From the NCBI RefSeq assembly GCF_900166655.1, contig NZ_FVZB01000006.1, positions 372,001 to 436,000 of the forward strand: a stretch of DNA of 64,000 nucleotides, read 5' to 3'. Origin of the DNA: Halobacillus hunanensis (GTDB taxonomy: Bacteria > Bacillota > Bacilli > Bacillales > Halobacillaceae). Shown here piece by piece: positions 44,162-54,063 of the stretch (positions are counted from its first letter, which is position 1; the number at the start of each line of letters is the position of its first letter). The position numbers were made by a program, and so were the translations under genes. A model generated the notes under the pieces. That model was not told the DNA's origin. It worked only from the letters and a program-made list of their open reading frames with translations, and did not search any database.

Positions 44162-46120
44162 GTGGCTGCACACGATAATAAAGAAATCGACAAACATGAA
44201 TTGATGGCCAAATATGATAAAGAAAGTGCATTTCGTACGAATTTAGGAGCATGGGGATGGATCACGCTAATCCTCGGTGGAGCTCTTACAATTTTCCAGC
44301 TTTACACAGCATTTAGAGGCGCCTATGTATCTATGATTCAGGGTGCGATTCACTTAGGGGCTGCCCTATGTCTGGTGTATCTCTTATACCCGATCAAGTC
44401 CTCTATGACCAAAAATCGCGGTGTTCCCTGGTATGATGCACTCTTAGCAATTGCTGCGTTATTTACTAACTATTATATTATTTATAATTATGAACGTTTG
44501 ATTAATGAAGCAATCATTTTTGGTTTTACTTATCTTGATCAAATTGTTGCAACAGCAGGTATCATTCTATTACTTGAAGCAACCCGCCGTGTTGTCGGAC
44601 TCCCAATCGTTATCATTGCGATCGCTGCTCTGCTTTACGGCTTGTTAGGTCAATATATTCCCGTTATCGGACATGCCGGCTATGACTGGCCAACGCTGGC
44701 AACTGAAATGTTTTACAGCTCTAGTTCCATATTTGGGATTCCGATTCAAATTTCATCGACCTATATTTATTTATTCCTCTTCTTTGGTGTCATTTTAGTC
44801 AAAACAAATATAGGCCAGTTCTTTAATGATATTGCTTTACGATTAACAGGACGCTATACAGGCGGTACAGCGAAAGCAGCTGTAGCAGCCAGTGGCTTGC
44901 AAGGTATGGTTAGCGGTAGTTCAGTAGCCAATACAGTAGGCTCAGGTTCCTTTACCATTCCCATGATGAAAAATGCCGGATTCAAGCCACATTTTGCAGC
45001 GGCAACGGAGGCATCTGCCTCGACTGGGGGACAAATTATGCCTCCGATCATGGGTGCTGCTGCCTTTATCATGGCCTCTTATACAGGTATTCCATATAAT
45101 GAAATCATTGTGATTGCCATTATTCCAGCCGTGCTCTACTTTGCCGGTGTTTTCTTAGGTACACATTTCGAAGCTCGTAAACAAGGAATTATGGGACTTA
45201 AAAAGGAAGAACTTCCAAAAACCAAAAATTTAGCCAAGCGAATCGATCTATTCTTACCGCTTGTCATTATTATCGGATTCTTACTTGTAGGGTACACACC
45301 AACCTATGCAGCGTTATTTGCGATAGGTACAGCGTTTGTCATTAGCTTTTTCCGTAAAGAAACTCGTATGTCCTTAAAAGGGATCATTAAGTTGCTAGAA
45401 GAGGGCGCCCGAACCGCATTACCTGTAATCGCAGCCTGTGCGACAGCGGGGATCATTGCAGGAACTGTAACGACAACTGGTCTTGGACCTAAAATTGCAG
45501 GTGGAATTATCGACCTGGCTCAGGGACAATTCTTCTTAGTTATGTTCTTTACGATGATTGCCTGTATTATTTTAGGCATGGGCCTTCCTACAACAGCAAA
45601 CTATGTTGTTACAGCAACTATGGCAGCACCTGCTTTATTAGCCTTTGACGTCCCAGTTATTGCTGTTCATATGTTTGTATTCTACTTTGGGATTGTGGCG
45701 GATATCACTCCACCTGTTTGTCTAGCCGCGTACGCAGGAGCAGGTATCGCAGGGGCGAACCCAATGAAGGCCGGAGTCACAGCTGTCAAACTGGCTATTG
45801 CCGCCTTTATCATTCCATACGTGTTTGTTTCCCAGCCAATTTTACTCTTACAAGGAGATGCAAACGTCTTAAACGTGTCGATTGCCGTCGTCACTGCATT
45901 ACTCGGCATGGCCAGTATCAGTGCAGCGATGATTGGCCACTTTGTCAGTAAAGTCAACTGGCTAGAGAGGCTCCTCTTATTTGCAGGCGGATTGCTGCTC
46001 GTTTATCCTGCCTATTTAATCTCAGTAATAGGTCTGGCGATTTTCGGTGTAGTGGCCGTTATTCAATTCGCTCGCAATAAGAAGGACGGACCAGGACCAC
46101 AGGAAGCGACTACCTCATAA
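44162..46120 (+). CDS. TRAP transporter fused 4TM/12TM permease
   Basis: 652 residues with a GTG start behind GGAGG. About 16-18 membrane segments: an N-terminal four-helix small subunit fused to a large DctM-type subunit, the standard arrangement for TAXI systems. SGLQGMVSGSSVANTVGSGSFTIP, interrupted by conserved glycines, and ASASTGGQIMPPIMGAAAF are diagnostic, as are LGMGLPTTANYVV and FGIVADITPPVCLA. It is probably driven by a sodium or proton gradient. It is the last gene before a terminator shared with the type VII locus. Confidence 0.93.
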   Translation: MAAHDNKEIDKHELMAKYDKESAFRTNLGAWGWITLILGGALTIFQLYTAFRGAYVSMIQGAIHLGAALCLVYLLYPIKSSMTKNRGVPWYDALLAIAALFTNYYIIYNYERLINEAIIFGFTYLDQIVATAGIILLLEATRRVVGLPIVIIAIAALLYGLLGQYIPVIGHAGYDWPTLATEMFYSSSSIFGIPIQISSTYIYLFLFFGVILVKTNIGQFFNDIALRLTGRYTGGTAKAAVAASGLQGMVSGSSVANTVGSGSFTIPMMKNAGFKPHFAAATEASASTGGQIMPPIMGAAAFIMASYTGIPYNEIIVIAIIPAVLYFAGVFLGTHFEARKQGIMGLKKEELPKTKNLAKRIDLFLPLVIIIGFLLVGYTPTYAALFAIGTAFVISFFRKETRMSLKGIIKLLEEGARTALPVIAACATAGIIAGTVTTTGLGPKIAGGIIDLAQGQFFLVMFFTMIACIILGMGLPTTANYVVTATMAAPALLAFDVPVIAVHMFVFYFGIVADITPPVCLAAYAGAGIAGANPMKAGVTAVKLAIAAFIIPYVFVSQPILLLQGDANVLNVSIAVVTALLGMASISAAMIGHFVSKVNWLERLLLFAGGLLLVYPAYLISVIGLAIFGVVAVIQFARNKKDGPGPQEATTS

Positions 46121-46145
46121 TGTACACCATTTCATAGACAGTAAA

Positions 46146-46187
46146 AAAACAGGGACTGTTCCAAACTTATGGAACAGTCCCTGTTTT
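46146..46187. terminator. Bidirectional terminator between TRAP permease and yueC
   Basis: AAAACAGGGACTGTTCC (46146-46162) and GGAACAGTCCCTGTTTT (46171-46187) form a 17-bp perfect stem with T runs on both strands. It lies between two convergent genes and can serve both. Confidence 0.92.
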
Positions 46188-46191
46188 CTTT

Positions 46192-46674
46192 TCACTCCGT
46201 TTGCTCTTTCATGCGCGGAAGCAACAGAACAAATAGGGTAAGAACAAGCAGTAGAACAATCAAACCTAGTAAAATGGAAAGACCAAGTTGATTCCCTTGT
46301 GCTGTATCAGTCTCGTCTTTTCCTGTTAAACTGCTGCTCTCATTTTCTTCAGACACTGCAAATAAATCCAGTCTCCTAGCTTTCCCTTTTATCGAATCAT
46401 CCTCCGTATTACTGCTGGAGAAAAGAATATTTTTTATTTCTTGATAAGTAGCTTTGGCTCCACTTTCAAAGGTAAGATTCATGATCTCGTCCGGCAATGA
46501 TTCAATTCGTTGAGATTGATCGTCCGAATGACGATCAATCTCTAAAATGATTCTTTTTTCTTCATAATAATGAGGCTCTATATTTAATTCCCCTTCGTCA
46601 GCATTAACAACGCTAGGCAGAAAAAACACTGCGACCGCCATTAGGAAATAAAGATTAAGCTTCTTGAATGTCAT
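46192..46674 (-). CDS. yueC: Type VII secretion protein EssA/YueC
   Basis: 160 residues. The N terminus is a signal or anchor (LYFLMAVAVFFLPSVVNA) and there is one C-terminal membrane segment (LSILLGLIVLLLVLTLFVLL) followed by a short basic tail. The region between is charged and serine-rich. Length, topology and position, last in the yuk/yue operon with a 20-base overlap with yueB, match EssA/YueC, a small membrane component of the Firmicutes T7SS. The assignment rests on position and topology more than motif. Confidence 0.8.
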   Translation of the reverse strand: MTFKKLNLYFLMAVAVFFLPSVVNADEGELNIEPHYYEEKRIILEIDRHSDDQSQRIESLPDEIMNLTFESGAKATYQEIKNILFSSSNTEDDSIKGKARRLDLFAVSEENESSSLTGKDETDTAQGNQLGLSILLGLIVLLLVLTLFVLLLPRMKEQTE

Positions 46675-49570
46675 CGGTCTCTTCCTTTTTACGTTGGAGG
46701 TATTTCACGATATAAGGAATAGCTCCAGCCAATACAGTAATCAAAGCCAGCACAATAACAGCCGGGTAAAAACTTGATTGATCCCCATATTGAATGGACA
46801 TATAAACTTCAGAAACAGGATGATTAATACTAAAGTTAGGCAGGATCACATTCAACAGCGGTGTGACGAAAAAGACCACTAACAATATACCGGTAAACCA
46901 ACCTAAGAATGGTCCCACCGAAAAAGCTAACCTTACTAAGCTGGAACACATGAATAGTACTAATACTGTGAAAACTGTCCACTTGATCGATTGGGTCTCT
47001 CCTAAGGAATAAATGTTTAAACCGTAGATGCTGATAATTAACCCTACAGCTATGTTAAGCAGCAGGAACAAAGACAAGTTAACCAGCGCAGGCACATTGG
47101 AATAATAATTGACGAAGAAACCAATGATTAACCCACTGATCAATACAATGATCAACATCACTACTGGAGAAACAGGTGTTTCCTCCGCTTCATCTGTTGC
47201 AGATCCGACTACATTAACAGGACTAGACAAGTAATTGTACACATAACTATTAACTTGGCCATCCACCATCGTATTATCCAAAATGTCATTCACATCTTCT
47301 TCGACCATTTGCGTAGCATTCACGTTTGTGGCCCACTTCGAGTTCAACGTATCTGCACGCTCTTGCACCGAGCCAATCTGTTCTTGCAGGTTCCCTGTAT
47401 ATTCAATGACAGTAGATTGTCTTTCTGACAAAGAATTTACCAGTTCAACAATTTGATCAACAGAACCTACTGTTGACTGCCGTGTCTCAAGAACGATCTC
47501 CCCTCTCAATTGCTCAATTGGCGGAGGATCTTGTTCGACCTGGACAATGTCCTCTTGAATCGAAGCGGTGATTTCCTGACCCGTTTCCTGAATATTCGAA
47601 AGGGCTGCGCTCATCTGTTGTTGCTGTTCTTTTATAGCTGCATCGTACTCTTTCATTTGCGATAAAATTTTATCCGCATTTTCTTCTGAGCTTGTTAAAC
47701 CGTCTTGGACTGTTGTTAAGCCTTGCTCTACACTGTTTAAATTTTCGTCTATAGCTTCTTCATTTGGATTCTTAACATCATTTTCATTCGAACCTTCATC
47801 ACCAAGCAATGACTGAATTTCGCCATTAATTTCTTTTAGTGCAGACGCTTGTACAAGACTTTCATTATATCTAGTTAGAGCACCGTAATAAGCACCAAGA
47901 TCTGTTATATTGCTACTCATTATCTCTTGAACAAAATAATTTTCAAGGGTTTTATCCTCTTTAAGAATTTCTGCTTCTTTGCTGTTAATCATTGACTTGA
48001 TGTCATCCAGATTAACTGTATCCTTTGAAGCATCCTGTAAACTTTCCACGAGTTCCTTATACTCGTAATAAAGTTTGTTATATGCTTCCTTAAGTTGTAG
48101 GTTTCCTTGTTTACTTGAATCAATAATAGACGAATCCACTTTTTTTTGTAAATCACGCAATGCCGCTATATTCGCTTGTACAGTACTCCAAGTATCTTGA
48201 TTTTCCTTTGGCTGTTCTCCTTCAGGAACCAAACTTTCCAAGTTCTTTTCAAGATTTGTTAAACTTATCTTCATTTTTTTGAGAGCATTGGAAGGATCTG
48301 TAGATTCTCCCTCCTCTGTCTCAAAACTCCCAGGAGATGGGGTAGGAGTGGAATCCTCAGGAATTTCTGGGAAAGTACCAGGAACTTCTCCTGTTCCACC
48401 TGTAACTTCTTCATTATAATCAATAACATTAGCTTCTAAAGTTGTCGGCTTTTTAATGAGTTCTTTAATATTAGCACTAATAACATTTAAAGATTTTTGC
48501 CGTTCCTTGATTAATTCTTTTTTTTCTTTCAACAACGACTCCTGTTTCTCGATATACTCCTGCATTTGGTCCACATTACTTTGAACAGTGCCAAAACTAC
48601 TCTGCAAGGCCTGGTTCCTCTGTAAAAGAGAACCTAGATTAGAAGAAACAGAAGAAACATTCGCCTGCAATCCCGTCTCCTTCGTGGTCAACCGTTCACT
48701 AAGAATCTCCTGCCCTACAGATTGAACACCTTCCTGCAAACTTGCGTTGAGAGTATCTCCTTTGTTCTGAACTAGTTGAATGTTTTTATTGTTTGTTTCT
48801 AAGAATAGTTGTTTTTGCTGTTCTTGATATTCTTGATAACGTTCCACGTTGTTTAAGAAAGACGTCACCTGATCCTCAGTCGCTTGCAATGACTCCAATG
48901 AACTAGAAGAGGTATTTTCTGCCGTTTCTACAGTAGAAAATAAATCTTTAAGCATGCTTCGCTGTTTGTTAATTTCTTGGGCGATATCCTGAGAATTAGG
49001 TGAGTAAAAATTGTACATGGTTTCCTGGAAAGCTATTTCTCGCTCCACAATAGTATCGAACTTCTCACGAAGATCTGCTATCTCCTGTGAAACACTACTC
49101 CAATACAATGAGGAAATCTCCGAGTTTATCATTTTACCGGCTGATTCTAATGCACTCTTTACCTCTTCTTGGTTCTTCACTTCTAAATTCGGTTGAATCC
49201 GGTAATCGATTGAAGCGTGTGTCGGCTGCTGTTGTTTGTAGGACATTACATGCTCAGAGAAATTAGATTTCACATGGAAAATAGCGTCGTATTCTCCATC
49301 AGCAAGTCCTTCCTGAGCTGTGTTCCGACTTACTGTTTCCCATTCATAATCAGACTTTCCCGCGACTAATGCTGTTAGATCCTGCCCAAAAGTTACAGAC
49401 TCGCCTGCAACCTCAGTCCCATTATCCTCATTGACGAAGGCAATTTTACCTGTTGCTTTCTCACTTTCTTGCAGTGGGTTTTCACCAATGTAATTAAAGT
49501 ATAAAGTGGGTAAAATGAGGATCGACACCATGACGATGACTAACTTTATTGTGCTCGCTTTATTTTTCAT
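46655..49570 (-). CDS. yueB: Type VII secretion membrane protein EsaA/YueB
   Basis: 971 residues. One membrane segment at residues ~9-28 (LVIVMVSILILPTLYFNYI), a large extracellular coiled-coil-rich domain (to about 795), and five or six C-terminal membrane segments. The N-terminal GKIAFVNEDNGTEVAG is the YhgE/Pip family signature. YueB is the phage SPP1 receptor in B. subtilis and an essential T7SS part. It is slightly shorter than B. subtilis YueB. A proline/serine/threonine linker lies near residues 390-425. The start ATGA overlaps the essC stop. Confidence 0.93.
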   Translation of the reverse strand: MKNKASTIKLVIVMVSILILPTLYFNYIGENPLQESEKATGKIAFVNEDNGTEVAGESVTFGQDLTALVAGKSDYEWETVSRNTAQEGLADGEYDAIFHVKSNFSEHVMSYKQQQPTHASIDYRIQPNLEVKNQEEVKSALESAGKMINSEISSLYWSSVSQEIADLREKFDTIVEREIAFQETMYNFYSPNSQDIAQEINKQRSMLKDLFSTVETAENTSSSSLESLQATEDQVTSFLNNVERYQEYQEQQKQLFLETNNKNIQLVQNKGDTLNASLQEGVQSVGQEILSERLTTKETGLQANVSSVSSNLGSLLQRNQALQSSFGTVQSNVDQMQEYIEKQESLLKEKKELIKERQKSLNVISANIKELIKKPTTLEANVIDYNEEVTGGTGEVPGTFPEIPEDSTPTPSPGSFETEEGESTDPSNALKKMKISLTNLEKNLESLVPEGEQPKENQDTWSTVQANIAALRDLQKKVDSSIIDSSKQGNLQLKEAYNKLYYEYKELVESLQDASKDTVNLDDIKSMINSKEAEILKEDKTLENYFVQEIMSSNITDLGAYYGALTRYNESLVQASALKEINGEIQSLLGDEGSNENDVKNPNEEAIDENLNSVEQGLTTVQDGLTSSEENADKILSQMKEYDAAIKEQQQQMSAALSNIQETGQEITASIQEDIVQVEQDPPPIEQLRGEIVLETRQSTVGSVDQIVELVNSLSERQSTVIEYTGNLQEQIGSVQERADTLNSKWATNVNATQMVEEDVNDILDNTMVDGQVNSYVYNYLSSPVNVVGSATDEAEETPVSPVVMLIIVLISGLIIGFFVNYYSNVPALVNLSLFLLLNIAVGLIISIYGLNIYSLGETQSIKWTVFTVLVLFMCSSLVRLAFSVGPFLGWFTGILLVVFFVTPLLNVILPNFSINHPVSEVYMSIQYGDQSSFYPAVIVLALITVLAGAIPYIVKYLQRKKEETDDIQEA

Positions 49571-52500
49571 ACGTTCACTCCTACTGACTCACATGAAGGA
49601 ATTTGGATTTTTCGTTCTTTTCCATTTGAAATATAGTAGCCATATCCTGGCTGGATTTCTGCTTCTTTTCGTGAAAATGGTAATGTAAACAAGCTTTGCT
49701 CTGATTTCTTCATAAGCAGAACGGCCTGACGAATCTGTTTCAGTTCATTGGATAAAGGATCAAATCCTTTCGTAAACTCATTGATATTACCAGCGACAAT
49801 TACCCTGAATCCTAAGTGACTGTACTGCTTCATCAAGGAAGCCATTTTACTTTGAATCGTGCTGTCGATCGTTTGATGGAATCTTGACATGCTATCCACC
49901 AGCAAATAAATCGGTCCACGACTTTCCTCGTTATTAAATTTACCATCAATCTTATCGAGGAATTCTTGTTCTTTTTGTAACAAAAGCTGTTCCACCTGCG
50001 CCAGCCAGTCCTGGATGTGTTCTTTCGTTTCAAGATAAGACACGTTCTCTTCTTTATTAAAGGTAGATAAACCGCGGTCTGTTCCGTCAAAAATGGCCAT
50101 CGAATCTATTGACTGATCTAGAAGCTGCCTGATGATGATGCGGAGAACATTCGTCTTCCCATTACGTGACTGTCCCGTCACAATACAATGTGAGGTCAGG
50201 TCAATCGCAACCGGTTTAACAGATTCTTCATCCAGTCCAACCGCTACTTGATCTCGCGTAGGTGCCGTCACATAGGACTCAATAAAGGTATCGTATTCCA
50301 GACGAGTCGGAAGCATTGGAATAGGCTCCGGCCCCTTGTTGGCAGGATAGCTTTGTTTGATGTCCTGAACTTGCTCTTTCACATGATTAAGAACGGCAAG
50401 GTCATCTTCACCATGAGCGGGCAGGAATATTTGGGTTAAATACGATTTCTCTTTATTGATAATCGCCCTCCCAGGCACAGCTTCCACTTCATATGGCGTA
50501 CGGCCTACTAATGAATACTTCTCTGAAGCATCCATCAAATAATGGATCACTTTTGTTTTCAAATTATTCATCAGCGGCTGACGAACCGAATTGATTCGGG
50601 TAGCAGTAAACAGCATAAAGATGCCAAGTGTCTGCCCATCTCTGGCAAACTGAATAAACTGATTTTCCAATTCCTGCAATTCTTCCTTCACCAAGTCAAA
50701 ATTATCAATCGTAATAAAAATGGTTGGCAGTTTTTCTTCAGACAGCTGGTTATACAATCGAATGGAACTGACTTCTGCTTCGAGAAATAGTTGCTTACGC
50801 CGTTCGATTTCCGACTTCATTAAGTTCATGAACTTTTCAATTTTTCTATGACTGTCATAGCGGAAATAATCAGCGGTGTGCGGCAGTTGCCGCAGTGGTA
50901 ACAGTGCACCATTTCCAAAGTCAAAAATGTAGTAATGAAGTTGTTCCGGACTGTACGTTTTTGCAAAATCAAGTAACAAAGTCATCGCTGTCGTAGATTT
51001 TCCGAAGCCTGGAGACCCAAAAATCCCGATGTTTCCATCATCCATAAATTCATAGATATAAGGATTCTGACTTTGTTTCTCCGGCTCATCTTTATAGGCG
51101 ATGGCAAATTGCCCCTCAGCAAGTTTGGTCTCTTTTTCCCTGAATAATCTTGCAGGGAGCGGAGGCAGCCAAGGACTTGCTAATTTTCTAATGCCCATTA
51201 CTTCTTGGGTGTTTGAAATTTGTTCGACCGTTGCTTCGATCTCAGTAAGCTTGTGTGCTGGTTTCTGATCAGTTGGTGCTTCAACATCTGACACACGAAT
51301 GAGACCTAAATCGGTTACAATTGAGACTTCATCTTCTCCTTCATATGTATCTAGTTGATAAGGAGCGCCACTCCATGCTGATTGAAATAGCTCATAGATT
51401 TCATTGTTACCTACTTGGAGATAGCCGCGTCCCGTAACTTTTAAGTCAGCTGCATCAGTATTTTTTAAGATTTCCTTACTATCATTAGCGTCCTGAACCT
51501 GCAAGGCGATTCTAAACCTGGAGTTACTCCAAATTTGATCATCGATAATTCCTCCAGGTTTTTGGGTAGCTAGAATTAAATGAACTCCTAAACTACGCCC
51601 GATTCTTGCTGTACTCACGAGCTCGCGGATAAACTCGGGCTCTTCATTTTTCAATTCAGCAAATTCATCTGAGATTAAGAACAAATGAGGCAATGGGTCG
51701 GCAGCTTTGCCTTCTTTATAAAGGTTCGTATAGTCATTTATGTGATTGACTTTATATTTATCAAACAAAGTCTGTCGCCGTTTAAGCTCACTGTTGATTG
51801 ATGCTAAGGCACGTGTACTAAAGTTTTTGCTTTCGTTAATATTTGTAATTGTACCTAGCAGGTGTGGAATATTTTCAAAAGGCTGAGCCATGCCGCCGCC
51901 TTTATAGTCAATCAATAGAAAAGCTACTTCATGCGGGTGATAGTGAACGGCAAGCGACAAGATGTACGTTTGCAACAATTCACTTTTACCAGAGCCCGTT
52001 GTACCTGCAAGTAGACCATGTGGTCCATGGGCTTTCTCATGCAGATTCAATTCGACTATATCTTCCTTACCCTTTAAACCAATTGGGACGGCTAGAGATT
52101 TAGAAGACTGGTTAGTTATCCAATTTTGCTGAATAGGCAATTGATTCGCTTCCTTTGCTCGCAGCAGATCTAAAAAGGAAACGACTTCTGGAATGGAATT
52201 ATTAATTCCGGTCTGATGGTCGAGCGAGTGCAGCATTCTTGCATAAGAATCATTTCCTTCATGATGGTGCGCGTCTAAAGCGAAAGGCTTGTGAGCCGCC
52301 TTGCCTTCCTCAATTAATATTTCTCCTTCTCGATCATTTACATAGCGGACCAAGGTGTGAATATGATTGGATAAGCTTTCCTTTGTTTCGGTCGCGAAAA
52401 TGATCGAAATCCCAAGGTTTTCAGCTTCACTCTCTAAGTACTCCATAATCACATGTTCTGAGATCAACTGCTGGTTTGTCACAATGAAAATTAAATGTGG

Positions 52501-54042
52501 TGTAAAAATCTTCTTACTTTTGTCTTCATCCAGATCGCGATCTCTAACCATGGCATAAATCGACGAAAGCAGCTGATCTCTCGTTTTTTCGTTATAAATC
52601 ATACCTTTAGCGAAAGATTGAGGAAGTTGAATATGAGGAAGCCACTTCACCCATTCCCATTCTTCATACTCGTCTTCGTCAAAAATGGTAATGAACCGGA
52701 CATCATGATAACTATGGAAAAAAGCCAGCTGGCCAATGAGCTGATGGATTTCTTTTCGAACAATACTTTTCTTACCCACCATTCCTAAAGGACCTTCAGC
52801 AAGCCTGATGGATAGCGGAACATTAGATAAATAACTATACGCTTGAACCATTTGCTGAGACTTCTCAAGAAGATCATCGATTTCACGATTCGCAAAGTCC
52901 CCTGATCCTACCGATACTTCATAACTGGAAGGTACGGTAGCTTTACCAATTCTTAATTCTAAAAAGTCTTCACTTTCCAGGGTCCGCTCCCAAATTCGAT
53001 CACTAACATAAGAGGTCAAATACTTCATTCGCTCAAATGAAGGAAAGTGATAGAACAGCACCTCTGTCTGCTTTTCTCGCAGCGATTGCAGTTCTTCCCT
53101 TTTTTGCTCCAAGTAATTGTTATAAACACGGTGACGTTTTTCTTCTCGTTCCTTTGTTCTGCGACGTTCTTTAAAATATTGAACCGTCGATGTGATTAAC
53201 GTCGTCGTAAACATCATGATTGAAATGATAATAAAAATCCCTCGAGGAATGACCAATGCCACAATCCCCATGACAATCAACATGACGAGCGGCGGTAAAA
53301 TAATCAGCCATAACGAGCGTTGATTGTCATCTCCTTCTTGTCCTGGAAATGAAAACGTTACTCTATCATCAGGAAGATCGAAAATCATCCGAGGGGTTCT
53401 ACGGTATTGTGGATATTGTTTTTTCATTTCCGATATAGGCAATTGTGAAGAAGGCAAGCTGCTTTGATGCCTCTCTTCACTAACAACCTGCAGCATATCG
53501 TCATCCGTAAACGTAAGTGTTAAGTAAGGAAAGAATATAACATCCCCTACTGTAATGTTCGTTTTCCCTTTTACCTGATGGCCGTTCACATATACATGTT
53601 CAGTTGACGCTGCCTCTAATATCCAACCACGTTTTCTCCGAAGAAAGCTGAATTCAACAGGGCTTTCTTCATCTTGAACAGGATCCTTTTTGATCATGGA
53701 GGTAGCAAGAGACCCTACCGTCACCTCATTATGCTGGCCAACATAATAAGTATCAGCAGATGTACTGCTTGATGTAAAAACAATCGTTAATGGATCAGAG
53801 TCTGCTGAAATCGTCAATTGTTCCCCAACTGCCAGCTTTCCATGCAGATTCTCGCCCTGGATAACGTTTAAATGACCATCCTGCATGCCTTTTTGTACAG
53901 TAATCGAACCTTCATTTAACTCCAAGTCCCGTAAAGAGATATCACACTGGTCACTTTTCCCTATGCTCATCTGAATTTCTTGGTCGTCATGGAGGGGATG
54001 ACATTGATATTGATTTTGATAAAAAATATATAGTTGACTCAT
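49567..54042 (-). CDS. essC: Type VII secretion FtsK/SpoIIIE ATPase EssC (YukBA)
   Basis: 1491 residues, the full fused length. Residues ~1-190 contain two FHA-like domains, with LYIFYQNQYQCHPL at the start and VYVNGHQVKGKT in the second. Two membrane segments follow at about 246-290. Three P-loop domains are recognisable: GTTGSGKSELLQ near 685 with Walker B LLIDYKGGG, GSPGFGKSTTAM near 1010, and GQSRNGKTNVLR near 1292, the last two being more degenerate as is normal. It powers export of WXG100 and LXG proteins. The C-terminal tail often specifies the effectors. Confidence 0.96.
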   Translation of the reverse strand: MSQLYIFYQNQYQCHPLHDDQEIQMSIGKSDQCDISLRDLELNEGSITVQKGMQDGHLNVIQGENLHGKLAVGEQLTISADSDPLTIVFTSSSTSADTYYVGQHNEVTVGSLATSMIKKDPVQDEESPVEFSFLRRKRGWILEAASTEHVYVNGHQVKGKTNITVGDVIFFPYLTLTFTDDDMLQVVSEERHQSSLPSSQLPISEMKKQYPQYRRTPRMIFDLPDDRVTFSFPGQEGDDNQRSLWLIILPPLVMLIVMGIVALVIPRGIFIIISIMMFTTTLITSTVQYFKERRRTKEREEKRHRVYNNYLEQKREELQSLREKQTEVLFYHFPSFERMKYLTSYVSDRIWERTLESEDFLELRIGKATVPSSYEVSVGSGDFANREIDDLLEKSQQMVQAYSYLSNVPLSIRLAEGPLGMVGKKSIVRKEIHQLIGQLAFFHSYHDVRFITIFDEDEYEEWEWVKWLPHIQLPQSFAKGMIYNEKTRDQLLSSIYAMVRDRDLDEDKSKKIFTPHLIFIVTNQQLISEHVIMEYLESEAENLGISIIFATETKESLSNHIHTLVRYVNDREGEILIEEGKAAHKPFALDAHHHEGNDSYARMLHSLDHQTGINNSIPEVVSFLDLLRAKEANQLPIQQNWITNQSSKSLAVPIGLKGKEDIVELNLHEKAHGPHGLLAGTTGSGKSELLQTYILSLAVHYHPHEVAFLLIDYKGGGMAQPFENIPHLLGTITNINESKNFSTRALASINSELKRRQTLFDKYKVNHINDYTNLYKEGKAADPLPHLFLISDEFAELKNEEPEFIRELVSTARIGRSLGVHLILATQKPGGIIDDQIWSNSRFRIALQVQDANDSKEILKNTDAADLKVTGRGYLQVGNNEIYELFQSAWSGAPYQLDTYEGEDEVSIVTDLGLIRVSDVEAPTDQKPAHKLTEIEATVEQISNTQEVMGIRKLASPWLPPLPARLFREKETKLAEGQFAIAYKDEPEKQSQNPYIYEFMDDGNIGIFGSPGFGKSTTAMTLLLDFAKTYSPEQLHYYIFDFGNGALLPLRQLPHTADYFRYDSHRKIEKFMNLMKSEIERRKQLFLEAEVSSIRLYNQLSEEKLPTIFITIDNFDLVKEELQELENQFIQFARDGQTLGIFMLFTATRINSVRQPLMNNLKTKVIHYLMDASEKYSLVGRTPYEVEAVPGRAIINKEKSYLTQIFLPAHGEDDLAVLNHVKEQVQDIKQSYPANKGPEPIPMLPTRLEYDTFIESYVTAPTRDQVAVGLDEESVKPVAIDLTSHCIVTGQSRNGKTNVLRIIIRQLLDQSIDSMAIFDGTDRGLSTFNKEENVSYLETKEHIQDWLAQVEQLLLQKEQEFLDKIDGKFNNEESRGPIYLLVDSMSRFHQTIDSTIQSKMASLMKQYSHLGFRVIVAGNINEFTKGFDPLSNELKQIRQAVLLMKKSEQSLFTLPFSRKEAEIQPGYGYYISNGKERKIQIPSCESVGVNV

Positions 54043-54063
54043 TACATTCTCTCCCTGAACGAG